This document shows, one piece after another, positions 38,882 to 48,127 of a stretch of 64,000 nucleotides of DNA (positions are counted from its first letter, which is position 1; the number at the start of each line of letters is the position of its first letter). The position numbers were made by a program, and so were the translations under genes. The notes beneath the pieces are model-generated. The model was not told the origin of the DNA. It made no database searches and saw nothing but the letters and a program-made list of their open reading frames with translations. Origin of the DNA: Borreliella japonica (lineage in GTDB: Bacteria > Spirochaetota > Spirochaetia > Borreliales > Borreliaceae); NCBI RefSeq assembly GCF_900099615.1, contig NZ_FMTE01000003.1:62001-126000 (forward strand). Reading direction: 5' to 3'.

Positions 38882-39775
38882 ATGTTTGTACAAAATGAAA
38901 GTTTTGATAAATATTTTAAAGACATGGAGAGCGACTTTGTAAGTCAATTTAAGTCTGTTGAAAGTGTTGATTATTTGGACAAATCTTATCGTAATGCAGA
39001 TTCTAATAGTAGAAGATTGGCAGATAGAATGATAGAGAGACTTCTTGAGAGTAGATCTACTATTGTTGGCATGCAAAATATTTTAGAACTTTATCAAAAG
39101 GCCAAATCTGGCAAGTCTTCAATTATATTAATGGAGCATTACAGTAATTTTGATTTTCCTTGTTTCCAATTTTTACTTTACAAAATGGGTTATCATGATA
39201 TTGCAGATCATATTATTCCAATAGCCGGAGTTAAGCTTTTCAGAGATAATTTATTTGTTAAAACTCTTTCTTTGGGGTACAATGCAATATTAGTGTATCC
39301 ACCGCATGCATTTGTTGGGGTTGGTATAGAGCATGTTAGGCAAAGACGTGTTTTTAACTCTAATTCTATGAAATATATTTATGAGAAGAAAAATAATGGA
39401 TATATCATACTTGTTTTCCCTACGGCTACTAGATATAGAAAAGGAAGGCCCGAGACAAAAAAAATAATTTTAGAAATTGCTAATTATTTTAAAATTTTTG
39501 ACTACTATTTAATGATTGGAGTCAATGGAAATGTTTTAGAAGTTTCTGAAGATGGAGATATGTCTCATGATATTTTTAAAAGAGATTCTCTTATATATAA
39601 TGCTGATAAGGTTGTAAGCATTATTGAGTATAGGAATGAAATTTTAAGCTCTTTAAGAGATTGTCAGACAGAGATTACAAAGGAAGTTTTGGGGTTAAAA
39701 ATTGCTGAAGATTTAGAAAATCGCTTTAATGTTCTTCACGCAGAAGGTCTTGAAATATATAAAAATAGCTTTTGA
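38882..39775 (+). CDS. PlsC-like glycerolipid acyltransferase
   Basis: A 297-residue protein of the 1-acyl-glycerol-3-phosphate acyltransferase superfamily. The H-x4-D motif is MEHYSNFDFP (~80), and the later FPTATRYRKGRPET segment takes the place of the family phosphate-binding block. It would add a fatty acyl chain to a lysophospholipid or glycerol phosphate during phospholipid synthesis, probably at the inner membrane surface. I chose the ATG at 38882 with AAAAGG 10 bases upstream; a GTG at 38846 has no such site. It lies 24 bases upstream of flcA. Exact substrate uncertain. Confidence 0.8.
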   Translation: MFVQNESFDKYFKDMESDFVSQFKSVESVDYLDKSYRNADSNSRRLADRMIERLLESRSTIVGMQNILELYQKAKSGKSSIILMEHYSNFDFPCFQFLLYKMGYHDIADHIIPIAGVKLFRDNLFVKTLSLGYNAILVYPPHAFVGVGIEHVRQRRVFNSNSMKYIYEKKNNGYIILVFPTATRYRKGRPETKKIILEIANYFKIFDYYLMIGVNGNVLEVSEDGDMSHDIFKRDSLIYNADKVVSIIEYRNEILSSLRDCQTEITKEVLGLKIAEDLENRFNVLHAEGLEIYKNSF

Positions 39776-39799
39776 TGAACATAGGAACTTGATTACAAT

Positions 39800-42595
39800 A
39801 TGCCTGATATAGATAAGATAAAACAGTTTAAAAGAGAAATATTAGACAATCTTTCGAATGAAAGATTGTCTAAGGAATCTTTTGGCGTTAGTATGGATGT
39901 TGAGCTTCCCGAGCCTGGAGAGAGCATTGTTCCCTGGATAGGTGAAGATTTTGCTTTAGAGGAAAATGATGATGAGCTTGATTTAAATTTTATGCTTGAT
40001 GCTCTTGAGAATGAGGATAAATTGCCTTATTCTGACATTCTTAATGACAATTCACCTTTGAATAGTTCTGACTCTAGAGTTGATATGGATTCAGAGCTTT
40101 CAGCCTTGAATAATGATTTTGATGTTTCTTCTAATGATTCTTTTGAAAATAATATTGACAAAGTTCTTGATGATAATTCTATTGATTTAGAGATTGCTTC
40201 TAAGCTTGATTTTGATCAGTTAATCAATTCTTCGGAATTTAATTCTGAAGCCTTGATTAACAATCAAGGCGATGATAATTTTTTTAAAGCTAGCAATGAT
40301 TCTTTTGTTTCAGGCGATGATGATTTTTTACAATCTAACGAACTTAATATTGACGATACGTTAAATAATAAAAGTCAGACAGAAGAACAATCAGAAATGT
40401 TTGTTGGAGGTGATTTAAATTTAAGTATCGATGATAATGATTTTGAAAATGTTGCCGATGATTTTAAATTTTTAGAGTATAATCAAAATGTAAATTCTAA
40501 ACGTTCTGAATTTAAGGTTAATTATCCATTATTTTTAAGACATTTGGATTCTTACCCTAGAAATTTAAGAATTGCAATTGCTGAGGCTTTAACTAAGGAG
40601 AATGTTTCAAAGTATAAACTTGAAGCGTTAATTGATCTTGTTGAAAGAAATAAAAAAGGGTTGAAATTTATTGCTAAATTTGTAGGGGATATTGTTGGTC
40701 GATCTATTAAATTGCCTTTAATTTATTTTAAGGCAGAAGAATTTAGCAAGCTTCAGCAGAAATTGAGCTATAGAGTTTCAAGAGCTTTGCTACCTTTGAT
40801 AAAAATAGCTTCTCTTTTTGTTGTTTTAGTCTTAGTTTCTTTGTACTTTATAGTAGATGTAGTATTTTTTTATGTTGCCTCTGAGAGTAAGTACAAAGAG
40901 GGTATAGATTCTATATATGCAAATAAAAGAGAGCTTGCAAAAGATCTTTTTAGAGATGCTTATTATATTAGACCCGATGATAAATGGTTTGTCAATTACG
41001 CTAAAGCGTTTGAAGAAATCAGGGATTTTGATAGTGCTGAAGAGAAGTATGAAGAATTGTTTACAATTGAGCCTTTTTCTAAAAATTCTACAAGTAGAAG
41101 GCGAAAAAAGTTTAATAAGGAAGGATATATTGCATATGCTTCTATGAAAATTAGTCTTGGAGAATATTCTGAGGCTAATTCAATACTTGATGAGGTTATA
41201 TCTTATGATCTTTATGATTATGATGCTTTGGTATTAAAAGGGGATAATTATTTTAAATGGGCTAAGACAAATTCTAGCTACTATAAAGACAGTATTAATA
41301 GTTATACGGTTGTGCTTTCAAAGTATGGACAAAAAAAAGAGATTTTATTTAAACTTTTCAATGCTTATATTGAAGCTGATTTAGATACTGAGTCTGACAA
41401 TGTTAATAATTTTATTAAATCAAATGAAATTATAGATGTTGATGAAGTTGTTTACACAAAATATGCTAAAAAGCTAGTAGACAAGTATATTTCTTTTGTG
41501 ACTTATAATCAGAGGGCGAATAATCTTGCTATAAACTTAAATTATCTTAATGGACAAACGAATTTGTTGAATAAAGAATTCTCCGATTTGAAAAGAAATG
41601 ATGGCAGAACTATTTTCAAGCTTGACAATAATGTTAATATGAATTCAGAGATCGAATACATTCTCAGAAAAATATTGAATAAAAATCCCAATTACGATAA
41701 GGCACTTTTTGAAAGCGGAAGATATTCGTATTACATAGGGGATTTTAAAAAAGCAGAAGTTTATTTGCTTAAAGCATTGAATAGTTTTAGGCAGAAAAAT
41801 TCAATTGAAGATGCTGGGGACAAAATATTGGCTTATAAAATTTTAGCAGACATCTATGAAAAATCCAGGGATTCTCTTAGAGCTAGCAATGTTATTGGTT
41901 TAGCCTTGAATGATTATTCTTTTTATAAAAAACACAATCTTATAAAAGGGTCTAAGGAAATTTCTTCAATTTATGAAAAGCAAGGTGATATTCTTAGATC
42001 TTTAAATGATTTTAAGTCCGCTATATCTTCTTACAAATTGGCAATAAATGAGGGTGTTGATTATCCAGATGTTTACTATAAAGTTGGATTACTTAGTTAC
42101 AGGGAGAATAATTACGATGATGCATTGAAATACTTATTTAAAGTAGAGAGCATGGCAGGATTTTCAAGTAGTAACGAAGTTTTAAATTCTATTGCCTTAA
42201 CTCTTTATAAGACAGGTGATTTTTTAGCTTCTAGAAGCTATTATTTAAGAGTTATGCAAAATTTAGAACTAGAGAAGGCCAATGTTTTGAATTTTAATCC
42301 CAAGGAAAACGATTATCATAAAATTCTTTTGTTAAAAGAAATTGAGACTTACAATAATCTTGGAGTTGTAGAAGTAATGGCTTCTTTTTCATCCATAAGA
42401 GATACTAAACTTTTTAATTCTGGGGTTAGTAATTTAAGCGAATCAGCTAAGATTTTTGATATATTAAATAGAGATGATGATATGGTAAAAAGCGTTAAAA
42501 AAGATCTTGCTAGTTTGAATCTTAGGAATATTTTTAAGAATAGTTTTTCTAAATCGAATGTTTTGTTTTATGAAAATTTATCCGAAAAACTTTAA
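39800..42595 (+). CDS. flcA: Periplasmic flagellar collar protein FlcA (TPR)
   Basis: A 931-residue protein. An acidic, Asp/Asn/Ser-rich, probably disordered N-terminal region (~20-235) is followed by a globular part (~240-325) and one membrane segment (~333-358; IASLFVVLVLVSLYFIVDVV). The rest is TPR repeats, for example the FESGRYSYYIGDFKKAEVYL and YYKVGLLSYRENNYDDALKY units. The N-terminus should be cytoplasmic and the TPRs periplasmic. The B31 homologue BB0326 (FlcA) is reported to build the spirochaete-specific flagellar collar and help stator assembly. The next gene follows after 50 bases. Confidence 0.9.
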   Translation: MPDIDKIKQFKREILDNLSNERLSKESFGVSMDVELPEPGESIVPWIGEDFALEENDDELDLNFMLDALENEDKLPYSDILNDNSPLNSSDSRVDMDSELSALNNDFDVSSNDSFENNIDKVLDDNSIDLEIASKLDFDQLINSSEFNSEALINNQGDDNFFKASNDSFVSGDDDFLQSNELNIDDTLNNKSQTEEQSEMFVGGDLNLSIDDNDFENVADDFKFLEYNQNVNSKRSEFKVNYPLFLRHLDSYPRNLRIAIAEALTKENVSKYKLEALIDLVERNKKGLKFIAKFVGDIVGRSIKLPLIYFKAEEFSKLQQKLSYRVSRALLPLIKIASLFVVLVLVSLYFIVDVVFFYVASESKYKEGIDSIYANKRELAKDLFRDAYYIRPDDKWFVNYAKAFEEIRDFDSAEEKYEELFTIEPFSKNSTSRRRKKFNKEGYIAYASMKISLGEYSEANSILDEVISYDLYDYDALVLKGDNYFKWAKTNSSYYKDSINSYTVVLSKYGQKKEILFKLFNAYIEADLDTESDNVNNFIKSNEIIDVDEVVYTKYAKKLVDKYISFVTYNQRANNLAINLNYLNGQTNLLNKEFSDLKRNDGRTIFKLDNNVNMNSEIEYILRKILNKNPNYDKALFESGRYSYYIGDFKKAEVYLLKALNSFRQKNSIEDAGDKILAYKILADIYEKSRDSLRASNVIGLALNDYSFYKKHNLIKGSKEISSIYEKQGDILRSLNDFKSAISSYKLAINEGVDYPDVYYKVGLLSYRENNYDDALKYLFKVESMAGFSSSNEVLNSIALTLYKTGDFLASRSYYLRVMQNLELEKANVLNFNPKENDYHKILLLKEIETYNNLGVVEVMASFSSIRDTKLFNSGVSNLSESAKIFDILNRDDDMVKSVKKDLASLNLRNIFKNSFSKSNVLFYENLSEKL

Positions 42596-42645
42596 TTATA
42601 GGCCTTATTTATTAGTTTTAAACTGTTTATGAGGGTGGTTTCCTT

Positions 42646-43755
42646 ATGAAGAAAATTTTTTTATTTTTTTTTAGTAGCTTTTATTTGTTTGGATTTGAAG
42701 ATAATTCTTTGAAAATAGGTATTGATGATGTTTATGTTGAGGCCCATGAAGAAGGATTTCATCTTTTTATTAGAAAAAAACCTTCAATCAAATCAGTAAT
42801 ATTGACAGAGTCTTTTGAAATTCCTGATAAGAAAAAAGATGTGGCTACTTATTCATTTCGCACATTAAGCTATAATAAGGTTAATGGAGATGAAATTCGA
42901 ATTTTAAATGGAAGGGTTATTAAGAATAAAGAACTTTTATCATTGACATCTTCCACGCCTGTTCCTAATAAGAAGTTTGGAGAAGCTTTTCATATATTGA
43001 TTCCAAAAAAATTAAAGTATGGATTTCCAAATTTTTCAACAAGAAGTGGTGAGATTGATTTAGAAATATTAAAAAATAAAAAAGAGCCCTTTTGGTTTTC
43101 TATAAGATCTTTTGAGAAAAAATATAATGATTATTTGGGTAGGTATCAGGATAATGCTTATGAATTGTTTTTCAAGGATAGTCAAAATCAAGGAAAAATT
43201 GAATTTAATGAATTAAAGGATAATTTTACAAAATTTTCGGATGAGGTTGTTATTGCTAACAATGGCATTGATATTGTGGATAAAATAAAAAAAATTTTGA
43301 AAAACTCAGAAGATTCAGAATATGATTTAGATTTAGTGCTTGTTGTTGATGTTACTGACAGTATGAAAAGCAATATTGAGATTTTAAAAGAACATTTATT
43401 TTCAATAATAGAGCCTCAGCTGCAAAAGTTTAAATCCTATAGAATAGGTCTTGTTTTTTATAAAGACTATCTTGAAGATTTTTTAACCAAAGCTTTTGAT
43501 TTTAATACTATTCCTTATTTAAATAACATTCTTAAATATGTTAATGTTGGCGGTGGTGGAGATTATCCAGAAGCTGTGTTTGAAGGGATTGATGCTGCTG
43601 TAACTCAGTTTGATTGGCGGGCAGAAAGAAGATTTATTATTGTTATAGGGGACTCGCCACCTCATGAGTACCCAAGGGGGTCTGTTGTTTATAGGGATGT
43701 TATCAATTCTGCAAAAGAAAAAGATATTACAATTTATGGTATAATATTTCAGTAA
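42646..43755 (+). CDS. Exported von Willebrand factor A domain protein
   Basis: A 369-residue protein with a signal peptide (KKIFLFFFSSFYLFG), a beta-rich N-terminal region (~25-200) and a von Willebrand A domain (~225-369). The MIDAS metal site reads VVDVTDSMKSN (D-x-T-x-S, with Thr replacing the first usual Ser) and a later Asp is in VIGDSPPHE. Such domains bind protein partners through a divalent metal. The ribosome-binding site is GAGGGTGG. It follows flcA on the same strand, so a role at the flagellar collar or envelope is possible but unproven. The chain ends right after the domain. Confidence 0.8.
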   Translation: MKKIFLFFFSSFYLFGFEDNSLKIGIDDVYVEAHEEGFHLFIRKKPSIKSVILTESFEIPDKKKDVATYSFRTLSYNKVNGDEIRILNGRVIKNKELLSLTSSTPVPNKKFGEAFHILIPKKLKYGFPNFSTRSGEIDLEILKNKKEPFWFSIRSFEKKYNDYLGRYQDNAYELFFKDSQNQGKIEFNELKDNFTKFSDEVVIANNGIDIVDKIKKILKNSEDSEYDLDLVLVVDVTDSMKSNIEILKEHLFSIIEPQLQKFKSYRIGLVFYKDYLEDFLTKAFDFNTIPYLNNILKYVNVGGGGDYPEAVFEGIDAAVTQFDWRAERRFIIVIGDSPPHEYPRGSVVYRDVINSAKEKDITIYGIIFQ

Positions 43756-43760
43756 AAGTT

Positions 43761-44114
43761 TTAATTTTCTATTTTATTTAATATTTTTTTAGCTAAAGGT
43801 TTAATCCATTTGGGCATTTCCAATTTATTTTCTATTAGCTCTTCAAATATTTTTTTTGCTTTTTCTGTTTTGTTTGTTGTGTAGTATATGAATGCGATTT
43901 CATATTTACCAATAGCAACTATATTCGAATTGTGATCAAAATTTTGAATCATTTTTTCGTATGCTTTTAATGCAGAGTTGTAATCATTGATATTAATAGC
44001 CTTTTGAGCTTCTCTGAGATAAACTCCATAAGGAGTTTCTTTTGTTAATTTTTCTAAGTTAATTGAATAGCATGAAATAAGTATTAAGCTTAATAATGTT
44101 AGTTTCTTTTTCAT
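43761..44114 (-). CDS. BamD-like TPR lipoprotein
   Basis: A 117-residue lipoprotein. The signal peptide ends LILISC with the lipidated Cys. Two TPR-like helix pairs follow (YLREAQKAININDYNSALKA and KYEIAFIYYTTNKTEKAKK). I recall the B31 homologue BB0324 as a BamD-like accessory of the BamA complex, which inserts outer-membrane proteins. It is less than half the length of proteobacterial BamD (about 245 residues). It lies downstream of BB0323, separated by a strong hairpin. Its stop is 5 bases from the convergent gene's stop. Confidence 0.8.
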   Translation of the reverse strand: MKKKLTLLSLILISCYSINLEKLTKETPYGVYLREAQKAININDYNSALKAYEKMIQNFDHNSNIVAIGKYEIAFIYYTTNKTEKAKKIFEELIENKLEMPKWIKPLAKKILNKIEN

Positions 44115-44170
44115 TTTCTGTCTCTTTTAGAATGTTTTTCTTGTTTAATTTTATTAGATATAAAACAAGA

Positions 44171-44194
44171 AAGCAAGGCTTAAAAGCCTTGCTT
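44171..44194. terminator. Intrinsic terminator-like hairpin between the BB0323-like and BamD-like genes
   Basis: A perfect 10-base stem (AAGCAAGGCT and AGCCTTGCTT) with a TAAA loop. It lies 16 bases past the minus-strand gene ending at 44210; a TTCTTGTTTT tail follows on that strand. The next minus-strand gene starts 57 bases further, so it may act as an attenuator. Confidence 0.75.
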
Positions 44195-44209
44195 TTTGAT
44201 TGTTTTTAC

Positions 44210-45373
<1,164 letters not shown>

Positions 45374-45543
45374 CTATTGTCTTTAAAGTAAGAACCCCTA
45401 AATATTAAAGTTCTTCTTTTTGCTATTTTATTATTATAGCAATAATAGCATGTCAATAAAAACTTAATATTTTTAATTCTTAAATTGAATTATAGTTCTT
45501 TTTCATCATTGTTCAAAGTGTAATAAATTTATGTAAAACAAGG

Positions 45544-45549
45544 TATAAT
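45544..45549 (+). promoter_or_regulatory. Candidate -10 box for the FecR-like gene
   Basis: TATAAT within AAGGTATAATT (45540-45550), 26 bases before the ribosome-binding site. The same 11-mer occurs at 38726-38736. No good -35 was found. Confidence 0.45.
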
Positions 45550-45585
45550 TAAGTTTATAATTTTTTCAAAGATCAGGAGAGCTGT

Positions 45586-46677
45586 ATTTTTAGAATATGT
45601 CATTTTGTTTTTTTGATATTGCTTTTAAGTAGAGCGTTATTTTCTCAAGTAGCAGTTGTAAAAGAAATAGAAGGCAAAGTTGGTGTTATTAGGAATACAT
45701 TTTATGTTAAGTTGGATTTAGATGACGAAATTTTTGAGTATGATTTTATCGAGGTTGGAGAAAATTCAAAGCTCAAAATAAATTTATATGAAATAAACGG
45801 TATTTCTGCAGATTTAATTTTTTATTCCAATACAAATAGTTTTGTGTTTTATTCCCCTCTTAGGGATTTGCAAGATGCAAAAATATATTTGTTTAGAGGA
45901 AGTGTTGATGCTGTAATACATAATGTTGTTAAAGGATCTTCATTCTCCCTTATAATAAATAATAATTCGTTTAAAGCTGAAAATACGTCAAAATTTTATG
46001 CCAACAGTGATTATTTCAATAATTGTTTTATTAATGTTTACAAGGGTAGTGTCAGACACATTAATAAAGCTGAGTATTTAATTTTTCCCAATACCAGTCT
46101 TTTGCTTTTTAATGGAAATTCTTTTCTACATAAAGTTAATGAAGGCATTCTAAAGGGTGTTAATCAGAATTTTATAAGGATGGCTAAAGATAATTTTATG
46201 TCTTTAAATAAAGGGTTTTTATATTTTTTTATTTTAAAATATATTGAAGATAGTTTTAGATTTAACTTTATGTATAATTATTTAATAAAAGATTTTAAAT
46301 TTAATTCTATATATTCAAAATGGAGCTTAGAGGATGAGAATTATAAACTTGGCAACAGGGTTGATATGATTAAAAATATTAATTATTTAAAGGGTAGAAT
46401 TGGAGTGCTTTTTAATAATTTTGTTGATTTGGCTAATAAGTTTTATTTTGTGGATGATGTTTTGAAATATTTTTCTACTTTTTTCGATAAGTCAATAACT
46501 ACTAACGGTCCTATTTCAAAATTTATAAAAGATTATAAAACCAATAAAATTGTTTTAAAAAATAAGTTTTTTAAAACAATTCATTCTTTAAAGATGTATT
46601 TAAGACGTTCAAATGATGATATTACTAGTAATTTAAACGTTAATGAATTGCATTTATTAAGCCCTAGAGAGTTTTGA
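45586..46677 (+). CDS. Exported FecR-like protein, possible ATT start
   Basis: A protein of about 363 residues. After the signal peptide (CHFVFLILLLSRALFS) comes a FecR-type beta region: AVVKEIEGKVGVIRN, KIYLFRGSVDAVIHN and FINVYKGSVRHINKAEYLI. The last ~150 residues are unassigned. The start is unusual. A fine ribosome-binding site, AGGAGAG (45575-45581), has no ATG, GTG or TTG at a suitable distance in frame. ATT at 45586 has ideal spacing and gives a complete signal peptide with a basic N-region. The first conventional start, TTG at 45613, would lose the basic residues and lies 33 bases from that site. Function unknown. Confidence 0.65.
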   Translation: MFRICHFVFLILLLSRALFSQVAVVKEIEGKVGVIRNTFYVKLDLDDEIFEYDFIEVGENSKLKINLYEINGISADLIFYSNTNSFVFYSPLRDLQDAKIYLFRGSVDAVIHNVVKGSSFSLIINNNSFKAENTSKFYANSDYFNNCFINVYKGSVRHINKAEYLIFPNTSLLLFNGNSFLHKVNEGILKGVNQNFIRMAKDNFMSLNKGFLYFFILKYIEDSFRFNFMYNYLIKDFKFNSIYSKWSLEDENYKLGNRVDMIKNINYLKGRIGVLFNNFVDLANKFYFVDDVLKYFSTFFDKSITTNGPISKFIKDYKTNKIVLKNKFFKTIHSLKMYLRRSNDDITSNLNVNELHLLSPREF

Positions 46678-47077
46678 TTTTTATATATTTTTTAGCTTTT
46701 TATGTTAAAGTTATTTGTTAGATAAGATGATATATTCCTTGAAAATTCAAATAGAAGGAGAAATTAATCTATTTTTTTTATTAGTTATTAATATTGAGTA
46801 TTGTTGAAAAAATGAAAAATCTTCAAATTTTATTATATTATTCAACGGAATTTAAAATTGACATTCAGAATTTACGTAATGTTTTATTAAATTTGGGTTT
46901 TGAATTTTTTGCCAAAATTTTATAATAAGTAAAAAATATGTTCTTTAAATGTTTGGATAATTTTTTAATTAAGTTTTGGCAGCTTTATTTTTATAGCTTA
47001 TTAGTGGTCTTTTTTTATTTGATTTTCGTGGCATTAAGGTGAATTAATGATAATTAATAAAAGGATGCTTTATTCTT
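46678..47077 (+). other. 400-base gap before the nucleoside importer genes
   Basis: No gene can be firmly supported. Small open frames exist on the plus strand: 46812-46925 (37 residues, no ribosome-binding site) and 46938-47042 (34 residues, hydrophobic, one possible membrane segment). A third, 47047-47085 (12 residues), is preceded by AGGTGA and overlaps the start of the next gene. AGAAGGAGAAA at 46752-46762 looks like a ribosome-binding site but serves no ATG nearby. This may be the importer's leader region. Confidence 0.4.
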
Positions 47078-48127
47078 ATGAATAAGAACGTGTTTTTTAA
47101 AGGATTTTGGATTTTATTTACAATATTCCATTTATATTTATTTGTTTATTTAATTTTTTTAAAGAAGAGAAAGGTTGATGTTTCTAGTAAAACTAATATT
47201 GCGTTATTTATTCCAGGGGTTATTTCAGGATCCCCGTCTTATAGAGAAATGTATGATTCTTTGTTCGAATTTAAAAAAAATCATAAAAATCTTGAAATTA
47301 AAGTTTTAGAAGCTGGATTTAATCAAAGCGAGTGGATAGACATACTTGAAAAATTATTAACTTCAAAAAAATATGATTTTTTAATAACTACAAATAATGC
47401 TATGCAAGATATTGTTGACAGTGTTTCAAATAATTATCCTTATACTAAGTTTATTATTTTTGATTCTTTAGTTAAAAACACCAACAATCAAGTTTATTCA
47501 GTTTCTTATAATGTTGCAGAAGAAGCGTATATTTTAGGATATTATGTAGGTCTTTTTTTAAAGGAATTTAATTCCGACTTAGGTAATGTTGCTCTGATTG
47601 CAGGTCAAGAATATCCTGTTATGAGAGATTATATTTATTATTATTTCAAAAAAGGCATTCTTGATGTTGGTGTGAATTCTAAAGTTTATTATAGAGTTTT
47701 AGGAAATTGGCATGATAGTAATTTGGCCAAATTACTATCAAATTCTTTGATTCAAAATTCGGGTGTTTTAGTGATACTTCCTATTGTAGGTCCTGCTGTT
47801 GAAGGGGTGCTTTCTTCTGTTAGAGAGAATAATATTTTTGCGATTCTTTTTGATAGTGAAGATTATTTGGATAATAAGGAAAATATTATTGGTTCAGGAA
47901 TTACAAATCAAAAATATTATGTTTCATATATTTTAGATAAGGCGCTTAAGTCAGAGATTAGCTATGGAAATTCTGATATTTTTGGCATAAAACACAAAGG
48001 AGTTTTATTTAATATTTCTAATGTTTTTTACTTAGAGCGAACCAGTCAAAAGTTGAAAGAAGATCTTTTAAAAAAAATAGAAGAGGTTAGTGCAAATGGT
48101 ATAAAAATTAATTTGGAACAAAATTAA
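47078..48127 (+). CDS. BMP/PnrA-family nucleoside-binding protein with membrane anchor
   Basis: A 349-residue extracytoplasmic binding protein of the Bmp/PnrA (TmpC) family. Segments include TNIALFIPGVISGSPSYREMYDSL, which I read as the first strand and ligand loop, then YDFLITTNNAM and VSYNVAEEAYILGYYVGLF. Instead of a lipobox the N-terminus (FFKGFWILFTIFHLYLFVYLI) has no Cys, so it is probably held by an uncleaved membrane helix. It shares one base with the downstream ATPase gene and heads a four-gene importer operon. Homologous importers carry purine nucleosides, which Borrelia must scavenge. I recall BB0319. Confidence 0.83.
   Translation: MNKNVFFKGFWILFTIFHLYLFVYLIFLKKRKVDVSSKTNIALFIPGVISGSPSYREMYDSLFEFKKNHKNLEIKVLEAGFNQSEWIDILEKLLTSKKYDFLITTNNAMQDIVDSVSNNYPYTKFIIFDSLVKNTNNQVYSVSYNVAEEAYILGYYVGLFLKEFNSDLGNVALIAGQEYPVMRDYIYYYFKKGILDVGVNSKVYYRVLGNWHDSNLAKLLSNSLIQNSGVLVILPIVGPAVEGVLSSVRENNIFAILFDSEDYLDNKENIIGSGITNQKYYVSYILDKALKSEISYGNSDIFGIKHKGVLFNISNVFYLERTSQKLKEDLLKKIEEVSANGIKINLEQN

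Noticed and set aside
46812..46925. 37-codon frame as a real small gene
   Set aside because: No ribosome-binding site and no recognisable composition; kept only as part of the leader-region observation.
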